Assembly (NCBI RefSeq): GCF_018408855.1
Contig: NZ_AP024323.1
Location: 1,302,001-1,366,000, forward strand
DNA from: Caballeronia sp. NK8
GTDB lineage: Bacteria > Pseudomonadota > Gammaproteobacteria > Burkholderiales > Burkholderiaceae
DNA length: 64,000 nucleotides
Direction of reading: 5' to 3'
A program made the translations under genes and the position numbers. Below the pieces are notes generated by a model. That model was not told the origin of the DNA. It ran no database searches and saw only the letters and a program-made list of their open reading frames with translations. Below, in pieces: positions 27,336 through 39,553 of the stretch (position 1 is the stretch's first letter; every line of letters starts with the position of its first letter).

Positions 27336-27712
27336 TGCGTGTGCTGCTCGATTCTCATGTCTATATCTGGCGTGTGTCGAAAGATCGGCGATTACCCGCT
27401 CGTATTCGCAAATCGATTGATGAGGCGGAGCAGGTCTACGTCAGCACGGCCACCATCTGGGAGCTGTCGATCGAGGCTGCGCGCGGCAAGCTGGACCCGC
27501 GCGCCGCACGAACCATCGACGAGCTTGAAGCGCAACCGTTCATCGTGCTTCCTGTTCAACTCAAACACGCTCTCGCGGTGCGTAACATGCCGGACCTGCA
27601 CCGCGATCCGTTCGATCGTCTATTGGTTGCACAGGCGCGAACGGAAGTGCTCAGATTCCTGACAGTCGACAGCGAACTCTCCGAGTATCTTGCCGAAACG
27701 GCACCCGCCTGA
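27332..27712 (+). CDS. PIN-domain toxin (VapC-like)
   Basis: A 126-residue PIN domain: LLDSHVYIW at the start with the first acidic residue, VSTATIWELSIEAARGKL, then HRDPFDRLLVAQA carrying the later acidic residues. PIN toxins are RNases. The pair sits between a thioredoxin gene and the CBB operon and looks like an independent insertion. A second in-frame ATG lies one codon downstream. Confidence 0.85.
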   Translation: MMRVLLDSHVYIWRVSKDRRLPARIRKSIDEAEQVYVSTATIWELSIEAARGKLDPRAARTIDELEAQPFIVLPVQLKHALAVRNMPDLHRDPFDRLLVAQARTEVLRFLTVDSELSEYLAETAPA

Positions 27713-27715
27713 CCC

Positions 27716-27748
27716 AGCGCCGCCCGCCCCGAGCCAACGAGCGGCGCT
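27716..27748. terminator. Hairpin between the PIN toxin and cbbA
   Basis: AGCGCCGC pairs with GCGGCGCT across a 17-base loop in the 40-bp gap between convergent genes, so it may stop transcription from both sides. Confidence 0.45.
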
Positions 27749-27752
27749 CCCC

Positions 27753-28790
27753 TCAGTGATACTTCCGCGCCATCGCCTCCAGCCCCAGCGGCCTGATTCG
27801 ATCCGCATGCCCCGCGCAACCGAACGCCTCGAACCGCTCGATACACAACTCCCGCGCCGCCGCCGTCGCGGCCTTCAGCGCGTGCCGCGGATCGAACTCC
27901 GACTTCGCCGACGCCATCGCACGGCGCATCGCGCCCGTCATCGCGAGGCGAATATCCGTGTCGATGTTCACCTTCCTCACGCCGTTCGCGATGCCGCGCC
28001 GGATTTCCTCCACCGGCACGCCGAAAGTCGCCGGAATGTCGCCGCCATGTTCGCGGATGATCGCGAGCCATTCCTGCGGCACCGACGACGACCCGTGCAT
28101 CACGAGATGCGTATCCGGCACGCGCGCGTGAATTTCCGCGATGCGGTCGATCGCGAGAATATCGCCCGTCGGCTGGCGGCTGAACTTGTACGCGCCGTGC
28201 GACGTGCCGATGGCGATCGCGAGCGCATCGATGCCGGTCGCCTCGACGAACGCGCGCGCCTCGTCGGGATCGGTCAGCAGGCGATCGTGGCTCAGCGTCC
28301 CTTCCGCGCCGACGCCATCCTCCTCGCCCGCGCGCCCCGTCTCCAGCGAGCCGAGACAGCCGAGTTCGCCCTCCACCGATACGCCCACCGAATGCGCCGC
28401 CTCCACGACGCGCCGGCTCACCTCCACGTTGTAGTCGTAATCGGCGGGCGTTTTCTGATCGGGCATGAGCGAGCCGTCCATCATCACGGACGTGAAGCCC
28501 GAGCGGATCGCCTGCTGGCACACGGACGGGCTCGCGCCATGATCCTGATGCAGCACCACCGGAATATCCGGATGCGCCTCGACGGCAGCAAGCACCAGAT
28601 GCCGCAGATACGGCTCGCCCGCATACTTGCGCGCGCCCGCCGACGCCTGCAGGATCACGGGACTTCGCGTCGCCTCGGCCGCCTGCATGATCGCGTGCAC
28701 CTGCTCCATGTTGTTGACGTTGAACGCGGGCACGCCGTAGCCGTGCTCCGCCGCGTGATCCAGCAACTGCCTCAATGCGATGAAAGCCAT
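27753..28790 (-). CDS. cbbA: Class II fructose-1,6-bisphosphate aldolase, CBB type
   Basis: A 345-residue zinc aldolase: VVLHQDHG with the metal-binding His, [18 protein letters not shown] and NIDTDIR phosphate-binding segment. It serves the CBB cycle, where it also makes sedoheptulose bisphosphate. The ATG at 28790 has GGAGA at a good distance; the huge open frame upstream is antisense-type read-through of cbbT in another frame. Last gene of the cbb operon. Confidence 0.94.
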   Translation of the reverse strand: MAFIALRQLLDHAAEHGYGVPAFNVNNMEQVHAIMQAAEATRSPVILQASAGARKYAGEPYLRHLVLAAVEAHPDIPVVLHQDHGASPSVCQQAIRSGFTSVMMDGSLMPDQKTPADYDYNVEVSRRVVEAAHSVGVSVEGELGCLGSLETGRAGEEDGVGAEGTLSHDRLLTDPDEARAFVEATGIDALAIAIGTSHGAYKFSRQPTGDILAIDRIAEIHARVPDTHLVMHGSSSVPQEWLAIIREHGGDIPATFGVPVEEIRRGIANGVRKVNIDTDIRLAMTGAMRRAMASAKSEFDPRHALKAATAAARELCIERFEAFGCAGHADRIRPLGLEAMARKYH

Positions 28791-28819
28791 CGTGATGTCT
28801 CCATGCAAGTAGCGTAAAT

Positions 28820-30871
28820 TCAGGCCGCCACGCGGCGCGCTTCCTCGACGAGCGCGTCGGTCGTCACGCCGAAGTGCGCGAACAGTTCGCTCGCGGGCGC
28901 GGATTCGCCGAAGCGGTCGATGCCGATCACACCGCCCTTCAAACCCACGTACTGCCGCCAGAACGACGTGACGCCCGCTTCGATCGCGACGCGCGGCACG
29001 CCTTCCGGCATCACGCGTTCGCGCCACACGTTGCATTGACGATCGAATACGGTGGTCGACGGCATCGACACGACGCGCGCCAGAATGCCCTCTTGCTTCA
29101 GCGGCTCGACAGCCGCGAGCGCGAGCGCCACTTCCGAGCCCGTCGCGATCAGCACGACGCGGCGCGCATCGCGTTCGCATGTCGAGGGCCAGTCGGCGAG
29201 CACGTAGCCGCCGCGCTCGATGCCGTCGATCTGCGCCTCGTCGCGCGGCACGAACGGCAGGTTCTGGCGCGACAGCAAAAGACACGAAGGCCGGTCGCGC
29301 TCGACCGCGCTGATCCACGCCTGCATCGTCTCGACCGTATCGCAGGGACGCCACACGTCGAGGCCCGGAATCATGCGCAGGCTCGCGGCATGCTCGATCG
29401 GCTGATGCGTCGGGCCGTCCTCGCCGAGACCGATGGAATCGTGCGTGAACACGAACACCGTGCGCGTCTTCATCAATGCGGCCATGCGCAGCGCGTTGCG
29501 CGAGTAATCCGAGAAGGTGAGGAACGTGCCGCCGAACGGCAGATAACCTCGATGCAGCGCGACGCCGTTCAGCACCGCGCTCATGCCGAATTCGCGCACG
29601 CCGAAGTGGATGTAATTGCCCTTTTCCGGCGCGGCGGTCACATCGACCGCGTCCTTCCAGCGCGTGAGGTTCGATCCGGTCAGGTCCGCCGAGCCGCCGA
29701 GCAGTTCGGGCAACGCGCGCGCGAGGCCCTCGATCGCGAGTTGCGAGGCCTTGCGCGTCGCGACCGTCTGCCGCGCGCGGTCCGCGTCGCGCACCAGCGC
29801 ATGCGCGGTGTCGCGCCAGTTCGCGGGCAGCGCGCCGCGCGCACGGCGCTCGAACTCGGCGGCTTCGCGCGGAAACACGCGGCGATAGGCGTCCATACGG
29901 CGATGCCAGTCTTGCTGCGCCGCCGCGCCCGTTTCGAGCGCGTCCCACGACGCGCGGATCGACGATGGAATCTCGAACGGCGCATGTGTCCAGTCGAGCG
30001 CGCGGCGCGTCGCATCGACTTCTTCGGCGGGCAGCGGCGCGCCGTGCACGTCGTGCGTGCCGGCCAGCTTCGGCGCGCCAAGGCCGATCACCGTCTTGCA
30101 GCAGATCAGCGTCGGACGATCCGACTCGCGCGCCAGTTGCAACGCGTGCGACACGTCGTCGACATCGTGGCCGTCCACCGCGCGCACCACATGCCAGCCG
30201 TAGGATTCGAAGCGCTTCGGCGTATCGTCGGTGAACCAGCCGTCCACGTGGCCGTCGATCGAAATGCCGTTGTCGTCGTAGAGCACGGTGAGCTTGCCGA
30301 GCCGCAACGTGCCCGCGAGCGACGCCGCCTCATGCGACACGCCTTCCATCAGACAGCCGTCGCCCACGAACACATACGTGCGATGATCGACGATCTCATG
30401 CCCCGGCCGATTGAACTCGCGCGCGAGCAAGGCTTCAGCCAGCGCCATGCCGACCGCATTGGTCAAACCCTGTCCGAGCGGCCCGGTCGTCGTTTCGACG
30501 CCTGGCGTCACGCCCACTTCCGGATGCCCGGGCGTCTTGCTGCCCATCTGCCGAAAGCGTCTGATCTCGTCGATGGACACGTCATAGCCGCTCAGATGCA
30601 GCAACGCGTAGAGCAGCATCGAGCCATGACCGTTCGACAGCACGAAGCGGTCGCGATCCGGCCAGTCGGGATCGGCGGGGTTGTGCTTCAGATGACGTCC
30701 CCACAGTGCGACCGCGATCTCCGCCATGCCCATCGGCATGCCGGGGTGACCGGAGTTCGCCTGGCTCACGGCATCGACGGCTAGCATGCGCAGTGCGTTC
30801 GCCATCTGGCGCGTATCGTGTGAGTCGGGTGAGCGGTTGAGTCGGGGCAAAGCTTCAGCGACGGCATTCAT
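28820..30871 (-). CDS. cbbT: Transketolase, CBB type
   Basis: A 683-residue thiamine diphosphate enzyme. [18 protein letters not shown] and [17 protein letters not shown] are near the start, the cofactor motif [13 protein letters not shown] is at about residues 172-184, and the pyrimidine domain has [18 protein letters not shown] and [17 protein letters not shown]. It lies between cbbP and cbbA in the operon. Confidence 0.96.
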   Translation of the reverse strand: MNAVAEALPRLNRSPDSHDTRQMANALRMLAVDAVSQANSGHPGMPMGMAEIAVALWGRHLKHNPADPDWPDRDRFVLSNGHGSMLLYALLHLSGYDVSIDEIRRFRQMGSKTPGHPEVGVTPGVETTTGPLGQGLTNAVGMALAEALLAREFNRPGHEIVDHRTYVFVGDGCLMEGVSHEAASLAGTLRLGKLTVLYDDNGISIDGHVDGWFTDDTPKRFESYGWHVVRAVDGHDVDDVSHALQLARESDRPTLICCKTVIGLGAPKLAGTHDVHGAPLPAEEVDATRRALDWTHAPFEIPSSIRASWDALETGAAAQQDWHRRMDAYRRVFPREAAEFERRARGALPANWRDTAHALVRDADRARQTVATRKASQLAIEGLARALPELLGGSADLTGSNLTRWKDAVDVTAAPEKGNYIHFGVREFGMSAVLNGVALHRGYLPFGGTFLTFSDYSRNALRMAALMKTRTVFVFTHDSIGLGEDGPTHQPIEHAASLRMIPGLDVWRPCDTVETMQAWISAVERDRPSCLLLSRQNLPFVPRDEAQIDGIERGGYVLADWPSTCERDARRVVLIATGSEVALALAAVEPLKQEGILARVVSMPSTTVFDRQCNVWRERVMPEGVPRVAIEAGVTSFWRQYVGLKGGVIGIDRFGESAPASELFAHFGVTTDALVEEARRVAA

Positions 30872-30909
30872 GAGATGCCTCCTTTCGATGCGATGATGAG
30901 AAACCTGTC

Positions 30910-31782
30910 TCAGGCGCGCGCGCAGCGGTCGCGCAACTGCAGAATCATCGGCGTGAAGATGAGCTGCATCGCGAGACCCATCTTGCCGCCCGGCACGACG
31001 ATCACATTCGGGCGCGACATGAACGAGTCGTGCAGCATCGTCAGCAGATACGGAAAGTCGATGCCCTTCGGCTTGGCGAAGCGGATCACGACGAAGCTCT
31101 CGTCGGGCTGCGGAATCTCGCGCGCGGTGAACGGGTTCGACGTATCCACGGTCGGCACGCGCTGGAAATTCACATGCGTGCGCGAGAACTGCGGACAGAT
31201 GTAGTTCACGTAATCGGGCATGCGGCGCAGGATCGTATCGACGACCGCCTCATGCGAATAGCCGCGCATCGTCTGATCGCGATGCAGCTTCTGAATCCAT
31301 TCGAGATTGATGATCGGCACCACGCCGACGAGCAGATCCGCATGACGCGCGATATCGACCTTGCCGGTCACCGCGCCGCCATGCAGGCCTTCGTAGAACA
31401 TCATGTCCGTGCCGGGCGTGATGTCTTCCCACGGCGTGAAGGTGCCCGCGTCCTGCCTGTAGTGCGCGGCTTCGCCTTCATCGTGCACGTAATGGCGAAA
31501 CTTGCCGCTGCCGGTTTCGCCGTAGGTATCGAACAGGGTTTCGAGTTCTTCGAGCAGGTTCGCTTCCGGCCCGAAGTGGCTGAAGTTGACGAGGCCGTCG
31601 CGTTCGCTCTGCTTCATCGCCTCGCGCATGCCGAGACGATCGTAGCGATGAAATGCGTCGCCTTCGACGATCTGCGCATTGATTTTTTCGCGCCTGAAGA
31701 TATGCGTGAAGCTCTTCATGACGGTGGTGGTGCCGGCGCCGCTGGAGCCCGTCACCGCGACGATCGGATGCTTGACTGACAT
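30910..31782 (-). CDS. cbbP: Phosphoribulokinase
   Basis: A 290-residue proteobacterial-type enzyme with the P-loop [10 protein letters not shown] at about residues 12-21, [10 protein letters not shown], and FYEGLHGG. It phosphorylates ribulose 5-phosphate to make the Rubisco substrate. With cbbL this gene is diagnostic of a working CBB cycle. Confidence 0.96.
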   Translation of the reverse strand: MSVKHPIVAVTGSSGAGTTTVMKSFTHIFRREKINAQIVEGDAFHRYDRLGMREAMKQSERDGLVNFSHFGPEANLLEELETLFDTYGETGSGKFRHYVHDEGEAAHYRQDAGTFTPWEDITPGTDMMFYEGLHGGAVTGKVDIARHADLLVGVVPIINLEWIQKLHRDQTMRGYSHEAVVDTILRRMPDYVNYICPQFSRTHVNFQRVPTVDTSNPFTAREIPQPDESFVVIRFAKPKGIDFPYLLTMLHDSFMSRPNVIVVPGGKMGLAMQLIFTPMILQLRDRCARA

Positions 31783-31830
31783 GCGCTTGCCTCCCTGCTG
31801 TTATGTAATGAGCGCTGTTTCAGATGCGAT

Positions 31831-32925
31831 TCACGCTTGCGTTTCCGGCAGGAACAACGAGCGTTCCTTGAACAACGGCGACGTGAACGGCTTGTCCTCG
31901 CCGCGATCGTATTCGCCGTGATAGCGCTGAATGCGCTGGACTTCGTTGCGTGAACCGAGAATCACCGGCACGCGTTGATGCAGCGCTTTCGGCTCGACAT
32001 CGAGAATGCGCTCGCGCCCCGTGATCGACAGTCCGCCCGCCTGCTCGACGAGGAAGCTCATCGGGCTTGCTTCGTAAAGCAGACGCAGGCGCCCTTCCAT
32101 CTCGGGCGTCTTGAAGTCGCGCGGATACATGAAGACGCCGCCGCGCATCAGGATGCGATGCACTTCGGCGACCATCGATGCGATCCAGCGCATGTTGAAG
32201 TCCTGCGTGCGGCAACCGGTGCGGCCGTCCTTGCATTCCTGCACGTAGCGGCGCACGGGCGGCTCCCAGAAGCGCTCGTTCGATACGTTGATCGCGAACT
32301 CGCATGAATCCTCGGGAATGCGGATATCGGAATGCGTGAGCACGAAGTTGCCGACATCGCGTTCCAGCGTGAAGCCGTGCGTGCCATTGCCGACGGAGAG
32401 CACGAGCATCGTCGATGGGCCGTAGATCGCGTAGCCCGCCGCGACCTGCTCGCGGCCCGGGCGCAGGAACGCGGCTTCGTCGGCGGGCTGGTCTTCGTCG
32501 GCGCCGCGTCTGAGCACGGAAAAGATCGAGCCGACCACGCCGTTGATATCGATATTCGATGAGCCGTCGAGCGGATCGAACGCGAGCAGATACTCGCCGC
32601 GCGGATAAGCTTCGGGAATCGCATAGACTTCGTCCATCTCTTCCGACACCATGCCCGCGAGCAGCCCGTCCCATTCGCAATGCTGCAGGAAGATATCGTT
32701 GGTCACGAGGTCGAGCTTCTTCTGTTCCTCGCCATGCGTGTTGATCGAATGGGCCGTGCCGTGCTGTCCGCCCAGCGCGCCGCGCGTCAATGCGGCGGCG
32801 ATCGTCTTGATCGACGCGGCCACATCGATCAGCAGCGCCGACAGGCCGCTCGCCGCTTCGGGACCGGGCTTGCGGTCCAGCGTGTCGATCAGGAACTTCG
32901 ATAAGGTCGTGCGTCCATCCTGCAT
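31831..32925 (-). CDS. cbbF: Class I fructose-1,6-bisphosphatase
   Basis: A 364-residue FBPase: GMVSEEMDEVY, the metal site FDPLDGSSNIDINGVVGSIF, and YPRDFKTPEMEGRLRLLYEASPM near the end. The start MQDGRTT was chosen because AGGGAG precedes it at 11 bp; another ATG at 32946 overlaps the cbbX stop as ATGA and would add seven residues. It lies in the cbb operon between cbbX and cbbP. Confidence 0.95.
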   Translation of the reverse strand: MQDGRTTLSKFLIDTLDRKPGPEAASGLSALLIDVAASIKTIAAALTRGALGGQHGTAHSINTHGEEQKKLDLVTNDIFLQHCEWDGLLAGMVSEEMDEVYAIPEAYPRGEYLLAFDPLDGSSNIDINGVVGSIFSVLRRGADEDQPADEAAFLRPGREQVAAGYAIYGPSTMLVLSVGNGTHGFTLERDVGNFVLTHSDIRIPEDSCEFAINVSNERFWEPPVRRYVQECKDGRTGCRTQDFNMRWIASMVAEVHRILMRGGVFMYPRDFKTPEMEGRLRLLYEASPMSFLVEQAGGLSITGRERILDVEPKALHQRVPVILGSRNEVQRIQRYHGEYDRGEDKPFTSPLFKERSLFLPETQA

Positions 32926-32942
32926 CGCGCTTCTCCCTGTCG

Positions 32943-33857
32943 TCATGAATCGGTGAACACGCGGCTCGCGCGGATATCGCTCGCGTCGAGTTGCATCAGC
33001 GCGTGGGCGTCGGCGGCGCCGCTGCCGCTTTCGGCGGCCGCGAAAAGACGATTCGCCTGACGCAGGCGCGCGCGGTCGAGCGCATTGCGCACCGAGCGCG
33101 CGTTGGCGAAGTTCGGTTGCCTGATGCGGCGCGCGAGATACTCTTCGAAGGCGCCGCGCGCGTCGTCGTCGAAGCGGTAGTGCATGTCGGTCAGCATGTG
33201 CTCGGCGATCTGCAGCAGTTCATCGGGCGCATAGTCCGGAAACACGAGGTGATGCGCGATGCGCGAACGAAAGCCCGGATTGCTGTGGAAGAACGTTTCC
33301 ATGCGCGATTCGTATCCCGCGAGAATCACGACGAGATCGTCGCGCTGGTTTTCCATGGTCTGCAGCAGGATTTCAATCGCTTCCTGCCCGTAGTCGCGCT
33401 CGTTCTCCGGGCGATACAGGTAATAGGCCTCGTCGATGAACAGCACGCCGCCCATCGCGCGCTTGAGCACTTCGCGCGTTTTGGGCGCGGTGTGGCCGAT
33501 GTACTGGCCGACGAGATCGTCGCGCGTCACCGAGACGAGATGATTGCGGCGGATATAGCCGAGCCGGTGCAGCACCTGCGCCATGCGCAGCGCGACCGTG
33601 GTCTTGCCGGTGCCGGGATTGCCCGAGAAGCACATGTGCAGCGTGGGCGCACCCGACGCGATACCGAGCGTCGCGCGGGCGCGCTCCACGAGCAGATGCG
33701 CGGCGATCTCGCGGATACGCGTCTTGACGGGCGCAAGGCCGATGAGATCGCGGTCGAGTTCCGCCAGCACTTCGCCGATGCGCGATTCGCGATAGAGCGC
33801 CATCAGATCGGCATGCGTTGCGAGGGCTTCCTTTTCGAGCGTGGCTTCGGCGCTCAT
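32943..33857 (-). CDS. cbbX: CbbX, red-type Rubisco activase
   Basis: A 304-residue AAA+ protein with Walker [11 protein letters not shown] and Walker [18 protein letters not shown], and [16 protein letters not shown] between them. CbbX removes inhibitory sugar phosphates from red-type Rubisco by pulling on the large-subunit C-terminus. Its presence agrees with the red-type large subunit. It begins 12 bp after the cbbS stop. Confidence 0.96.
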   Translation of the reverse strand: MSAEATLEKEALATHADLMALYRESRIGEVLAELDRDLIGLAPVKTRIREIAAHLLVERARATLGIASGAPTLHMCFSGNPGTGKTTVALRMAQVLHRLGYIRRNHLVSVTRDDLVGQYIGHTAPKTREVLKRAMGGVLFIDEAYYLYRPENERDYGQEAIEILLQTMENQRDDLVVILAGYESRMETFFHSNPGFRSRIAHHLVFPDYAPDELLQIAEHMLTDMHYRFDDDARGAFEEYLARRIRQPNFANARSVRNALDRARLRQANRLFAAAESGSGAADAHALMQLDASDIRASRVFTDS

Positions 33858-33869
33858 GATTTCCTCTCC

Positions 33870-34289
33870 TCATCGATAGCGCTCGCCGCTCGGACGATCG
33901 GTTGCGTAGGTGCGGATCGCGTAGCGCTGCACGCGGCTTCTTTCGTCCTGGCGTTCGAGGCGGAAGCCCTTTTCCTGCTCGGGGCGGTTGACCATGAATG
34001 ACAGGCGCATCGTTTCGAAACCGCGTACCGAGTCGAATGCGTTCACCTTGATGTAGTGGTCGGGGTAGGTCTTGCGGCAGGCGTTCACTTCCATCAGCAC
34101 GCCGGCGGCGTCGTGGAGATCGAACATGGGGAGGCCCCACATTTCCCAATAGGTGTTTCGAGGGTGGGGATCGTCGGTGAATTCCACCGAACAGGCCCAG
34201 CCTTGATCTAATGCGTAGTTGATCTGGGACGCTATCTCTTCGTCGGTCAAGGGTGGGAGGAAGGAAAAGGTTCCTTGTGTTATCAGCAT
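33870..34289 (-). CDS. cbbS: Rubisco small subunit, red type
   Basis: A 139-residue small subunit with the red-type C-terminal extension: [16 protein letters not shown] near the start, [16 protein letters not shown], and [12 protein letters not shown]. The ATG at 34289 was chosen since the frame upstream enters palindromic element copy 4. Unlike the usual tight cbbLS pair, 664 bp separate it from cbbL, almost all of which is that element. Confidence 0.95.
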   Translation of the reverse strand: MLITQGTFSFLPPLTDEEIASQINYALDQGWACSVEFTDDPHPRNTYWEMWGLPMFDLHDAAGVLMEVNACRKTYPDHYIKVNAFDSVRGFETMRLSFMVNRPEQEKGFRLERQDERSRVQRYAIRTYATDRPSGERYR

Positions 34290-34320
34290 TTCGGCATCCT
34301 TAGGTTGATGGGTTTCATGC

Positions 34321-34945
34321 GGGGAATCCTGTGATCGTGTCGGTCTATTTGCACTGCCCCTCCCCGGGGCGGGGGTCACTTTCTTTGCTGCTGCAAAGAA
34401 AGTAACCAAAGAAAGCAGCTTTCCCCATCCAAAGCACTTCATGCCGGCCGCGGCACAGGCGATCGGTCTTGGCACAGCAGTAGCGAGTGCCCTCACAGGC
34501 CACCTCGGGCTTGGACCGCGCACGGTCTGCCACATGGCACCACGTGCGTGACTGGTTCAGCACCAAATGGCTCCGGCCCGCTGCGCGCTGCGCGGCCGAT
34601 GGGTCAATCGGGTCTGCGTGTGCTTCAGCGTTTCTCTTGTCTCGTCGGTTTCCCTTGCATACCCCGCGGCAGCGCATAGCGCTGTGCCGAAGCTATTTCG
34701 TGCTGAACCAGTGCGCTTAAACAACCAGCTCGGCAGACCGTGCGCGGTCCAAGCCCGAGATGGCCTACGAGGGCACTCGCTACTGACGCCACGATCGACG
34801 AGAAGAACACTCAAATTGCGTGTGACCGCGGGCGTCTCGGGCTGCTTTCTTTGGTTACTTTCTTTGCAGCAGCAAAGAAAGTGACTGCCGCCCCGCACAG
34901 GGGCAACGCCAATAAACCAACACGAACACGGGATCCGGCGACAAC
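34321..34945. repeat. Long palindromic intergenic element, copy 4, between cbbL and cbbS
   Basis: Right end 8 bp from the cbbL stop, left end about 30 bp from the cbbS start. The right arm is of the common type. The left arm carries the alternative segment (about 34415-34480) shared only with copy 1. The hairpin arms and core are intact. Transcription from cbbL into cbbS must cross the whole element. Confidence 0.93.
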
Positions 34946-34953
34946 AATAAGCA

Positions 34954-36528
<1,575 letters not shown>

Positions 36529-36549
36529 TCACGATTAACTTGTGCGGGC

Positions 36550-36565
36550 ATAAGCAATGCCTTAT
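36550..36565. promoter_or_regulatory. Candidate LysR-type (CbbR) inverted repeat upstream of cbbL
   Basis: ATAAG-N6-CTTAT lies about 100 bp upstream of the cbbL start in an AT-richer patch. CbbR binds dyads of this general kind near cbb promoters. The spacing does not exactly match the T-N11-A rule, so the call is tentative. Confidence 0.35.
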
Positions 36566-36681
36566 TCCGGATTTGCCCTGATGCGAACATCGATCACCGG
36601 ATGGGACACTTTGTTCTGATTCCGTCACAGTCGAGTTGCACGCAGCGCAAGCGGCGCTCTTCGGCATCCGCTTCATGTCAC

Positions 36682-36697
36682 TGGCATGGCGCTTGCA
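36682..36697 (+). promoter_or_regulatory. Sigma-54 promoter of pqqA
   Basis: CTGGCATG-N4-TTGCA matches YTGGCACG-N4-TTGCW at all positions but one (C to T), with exact -24/-12 spacing. The predicted start is near 36708, 62 bases before the pqqA ATG. This is the best sigma-54-like site found in the window. Confidence 0.6.
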
Positions 36698-36769
36698 TCT
36701 TCGAATGGCCGGCGTCTGCATCGGCATATGATTGAAGCGACATCAACCTACTCAGATGGAGGAACGCCC

Positions 36770-36844
36770 ATGCAATGGACTACCCCTAGCTTCACCGATA
36801 TGCGTTTTGGCTTTGAGATCACGATGTATATCGCTACCCGCTGA
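36770..36844 (+). CDS. pqqA: PqqA, precursor peptide of PQQ
   Basis: A 24-residue peptide, too short for usual gene calling. It has the conserved layout WTTPSFTDMRFGFEITMYIA, with Glu16 and Tyr20 as the residues that PqqE and later enzymes cross-link to form PQQ. GGAGG lies 7 bp before the ATG. It is not next to pqqB (about 11.8 kb away); it sits between cbbL and a DUF447 gene, with its own sigma-54-like promoter. Confidence 0.95.
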   Translation: MQWTTPSFTDMRFGFEITMYIATR

Positions 36845-36924
36845 ATGCGGGCCAACCCGCACGAAGCCGCGCCCATGCGTTTCGCGGTTCTTTCGTGCGG
36901 TCACGAATTCCCTGGCCGACCATC

Positions 36925-37491
36925 ATGATTTTCGAAACCATCGTCACGACTGCGGACCGCGATGGCCGGCCGCACATCGCGCCGATGGGCGTGCGCTTCG
37001 AAGAAGGCTTCGCGATTCTCGCGCCGTTCCGTCCATCGACGACGCTCGACAACGTGCTCTCCACAAAGAGCGCCGTGATCAACTTCACGACGGACGTGCG
37101 CGTCTTCGCCGGCTGCGTGACGGGCTTCGCGCGCGACTGGCCGACGGTCGCGGCGGACACCGTTCCGAGCGTGCGGCTCGCGACGACGCTCGCGCACACT
37201 GAGCTGCGTCTCGCCGAAATACTCGACGACGAAACGCGTCCCATATTGCGCATGGAATGCGTGCATCGCGCAAACCATGCGCCGTTTGCAGGCTTCAATC
37301 GTGCGCAGGCGGCGGTCGTCGAAGGCGCGATTCTCGTGAGCCGGCTCTTCATGTTGCCGGCTGAGAAGGTGGATAGCGAGATCGGGTATCTGCGCATCGC
37401 AATCGACAAGACCGCGGGCGACGCCGAGCGCGAGGCGTGGCAATGGATATTGCGCGCGATCGAGGCGCATCGCGCGAAGGCGCTGACCTGA
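36925..37491 (+). CDS. DUF447-family protein of the C1-transfer cluster
   Basis: A 188-residue protein starting MIFETIVTTADRDGRPHIAPMGV, the split-barrel, flavin-binding-like pattern of DUF447. Homologues occur in methanogens and in bacterial H4MPT clusters and have no proven function. The ATG at 36925 begins the conserved strand; a start ten codons upstream is possible. It lies 80 bp after pqqA and may share its transcript. Confidence 0.8.
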   Translation: MIFETIVTTADRDGRPHIAPMGVRFEEGFAILAPFRPSTTLDNVLSTKSAVINFTTDVRVFAGCVTGFARDWPTVAADTVPSVRLATTLAHTELRLAEILDDETRPILRMECVHRANHAPFAGFNRAQAAVVEGAILVSRLFMLPAEKVDSEIGYLRIAIDKTAGDAEREAWQWILRAIEAHRAKALT

Positions 37492-37527
37492 CGCTGTTTC
37501 CGTAGCAAACCCTCTGGAGTTTCGACG

Positions 37528-38220
37528 ATGACCGCATTGCTCGCGAGCGTCCGCTCGGCCGACGAAGCATTCGATGCCGCGAACGCCGGCGCCGAACTGA
37601 TCGACCTGAAGGAGCCGAGCGCGGGGGCGCTTGGAGGTGTCGCGATCGGCGAGATCGCGCGGATCGTGCGGGAGTTGCGCGCGCGATATGCGGTGCGGCC
37701 GATCAGCGCGACCATCGGCGATTTGCCCAACGATGCGCTCGACGAGATTACCGCGCGGGTGCTCGATGTCGCGGCGGCTGGCGTCGATTATGTGAAGGTG
37801 GGGGTATCGCCGGGGGCGGGGGCTGTTGCGTGCCTGCGGCATCTGGCGAGCTTGCCGGCGGCGGTCGTGCCGGTGTTGCTGTCGGACGATGGCGTGGATC
37901 GTGAGCTTGCTGTGCTTGCGGCGCAGTTGGGTTTTGTGGGCATCGTGTTCGATACGGCGCTGAAGGACGGGCGGACGTTGTTCGATTGCGTCGATGTCGG
38001 GGTGCTGGCGGGGTGCATCGCGGATGCGCGGTCGAAAGGCGTGATGACCGCGGTCGCCGGGTCCCTGCGTTGGGATGATCGGGACAGGATTCTTATGCTC
38101 TCGCCGGATATTGCCGGGTTTCGTGGGGCTTTATGTGAGGAACGCGAAGGACGCGGGGGGAGGCTTGATCCCAGGCGCGTTGAGAAGTGGGTTCGGGTAT
38201 TGCATGGGGTTGGAGGTTAG
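37528..38220 (+). CDS. mfnB: MfnB-like (5-formylfuran-3-yl)methyl phosphate synthase
   Basis: A 230-residue TIM-barrel protein with LLASVRSADEA, IDLKEPSAGALGG (Lys28) and VDYVKVGVS (Lys90), the two lysines expected in MfnB. It builds the furan ring of methanofuran from two glyceraldehyde 3-phosphates. It starts 36 bp after the DUF447 gene. Palindromic element copy 5 follows 28 bp after the stop. Confidence 0.88.
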   Translation: MTALLASVRSADEAFDAANAGAELIDLKEPSAGALGGVAIGEIARIVRELRARYAVRPISATIGDLPNDALDEITARVLDVAAAGVDYVKVGVSPGAGAVACLRHLASLPAAVVPVLLSDDGVDRELAVLAAQLGFVGIVFDTALKDGRTLFDCVDVGVLAGCIADARSKGVMTAVAGSLRWDDRDRILMLSPDIAGFRGALCEEREGRGGRLDPRRVEKWVRVLHGVGG

Positions 38221-38248
38221 GGTCAGGTGGTTCGCCTGGGCTTCTATG

Positions 38249-38857
38249 GAATCCTGTTTTCGTGTCGGTCTATTAGCGTTGCCCCTGTGCGGGGCGGCAC
38301 CTACTTTCTTTGCTGCTGCAAAGAAAGTAGGCAAAGAAAGCAGCTCGAGACGCCCGCGGTCACACGCAATTTGAGTGTTCTTCTCGTTGTTCGTGGCCTC
38401 TGTAGCGAGTGCCCTCGTAGGCCTAATCGGGCTTGGACCGCGCACGGTCTGACAAGCTAGTTTTTCTAGTGCGCTGGTTCAGCACAAAAGAGTTCCGGCA
38501 CAGCGCTACGCGCTGCCGATGGGTATGCGAGGGAAACCGACGAGAAATGAGAAGCGCAGAAGCACACGCAGACCCGATTGACCCGTCGGCCGCGAAGCGG
38601 GCCGGAGCTATTTGGTGCTGAACCAGTCGCGCACGTGCTGCGATGTGACAGACCGTGCGCGGTCCAAGCCCGGTTAGGCCTACGAGGGCACTCGCTACAG
38701 AGGCCACGAACAACGAGAAGAACACCCAAATTGCGTGTGACCGCGGGCGTATCGGGCTGCTTTCTTTGGTTACTTTCTTTGCAGCAGCAAAGAAAGTGAC
38801 TGCCGCCCCGCACAGGGGCAACACCAATAGACCGACGCGAACACGGGATCCGGCGAA
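38249..38857. repeat. Long palindromic intergenic element, copy 5
   Basis: Lies between convergent mfnB and mfnE-like genes. Its core reads in the opposite direction to copies 1-4. The left-arm hairpin (about 38300-38330) is the same covarying 14-bp variant as in copy 3. Confidence 0.92.
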
Positions 38858-38881
38858 AATCAAAACCCAAAACCCAACCCG

Positions 38882-39469
38882 TTAAACCGCCACATTAAGC
38901 AACCGATCCCTCATAACCCCCGCATCGCCCTTACCAAAAATCTCAACCACATAATTGGCATCCCGCACAAAAGCGGGAAACCGCCGATCCACGATGCCTT
39001 TCGCGGCCAGCGTCTCCATCGAAGCACCAGCATCCACCTCACAAGACTTAACGATCATCAACCGCTCCGCATTGAGCGAAGAAGAGAGCCACGCCGCCAG
39101 GCTATCCGACGTAGTCTCCCAGTTGGTCATCGAATCGGGCGTCGAGCGCATCAGATCAGTCGGCACCCAGACCGCCACACGCCCATCCCGCAACGCACGC
39201 CGAATGCGATCCTCGTTCGACGCCAGCATCAACTCCGGCACCACGCCCTGCATCAGAATCGCGTATTGCGCCATCGCGAGCAGGCACATGTTATGGGCGG
39301 CCAGATCGTCGAACTGCCATTCGTGCTGATACTGCCGCACCGCATCCGCGAAGTCGCCGCCGCCCGGCACGATCACGACGCGCCCTCCGCCCACTTCCCA
39401 AAGCCGCGTCAACCACTCGCGCAGCGCCGGGTCGTGACCGAGGCTACCCCCGATCTTCACCACCCACAT
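38882..39469 (-). CDS. Amino-acid-kinase-family protein, MfnE-like
   Basis: A 195-residue kinase fold starting MWVVKIGGSLG, with IVPGGGDFADAVRQYQ as the glycine-rich loop. This matches the small kinase MfnE, which phosphorylates aminomethylfuran phosphate in methanofuran synthesis. The start at 39469 was preferred over an ATG 12 codons upstream because the fold begins there. It lies 84 bp downstream of the mfnF-like gene on the same strand. Confidence 0.82.
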   Translation of the reverse strand: MWVVKIGGSLGHDPALREWLTRLWEVGGGRVVIVPGGGDFADAVRQYQHEWQFDDLAAHNMCLLAMAQYAILMQGVVPELMLASNEDRIRRALRDGRVAVWVPTDLMRSTPDSMTNWETTSDSLAAWLSSSLNAERLMIVKSCEVDAGASMETLAAKGIVDRRFPAFVRDANYVVEIFGKGDAGVMRDRLLNVAV

Positions 39470-39553
39470 GATTCCTGTCCTCGTTCGATCATGCCGCCGG
39501 GCCACGCACCCGGTTCCTTACCACGTCTTCGTCTCGCTATATCCCGCACGCTA

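Noticed and set aside
28874..30784. 636-codon open frame antisense to cbbT
   Set aside because: Shadow of the transketolase gene.
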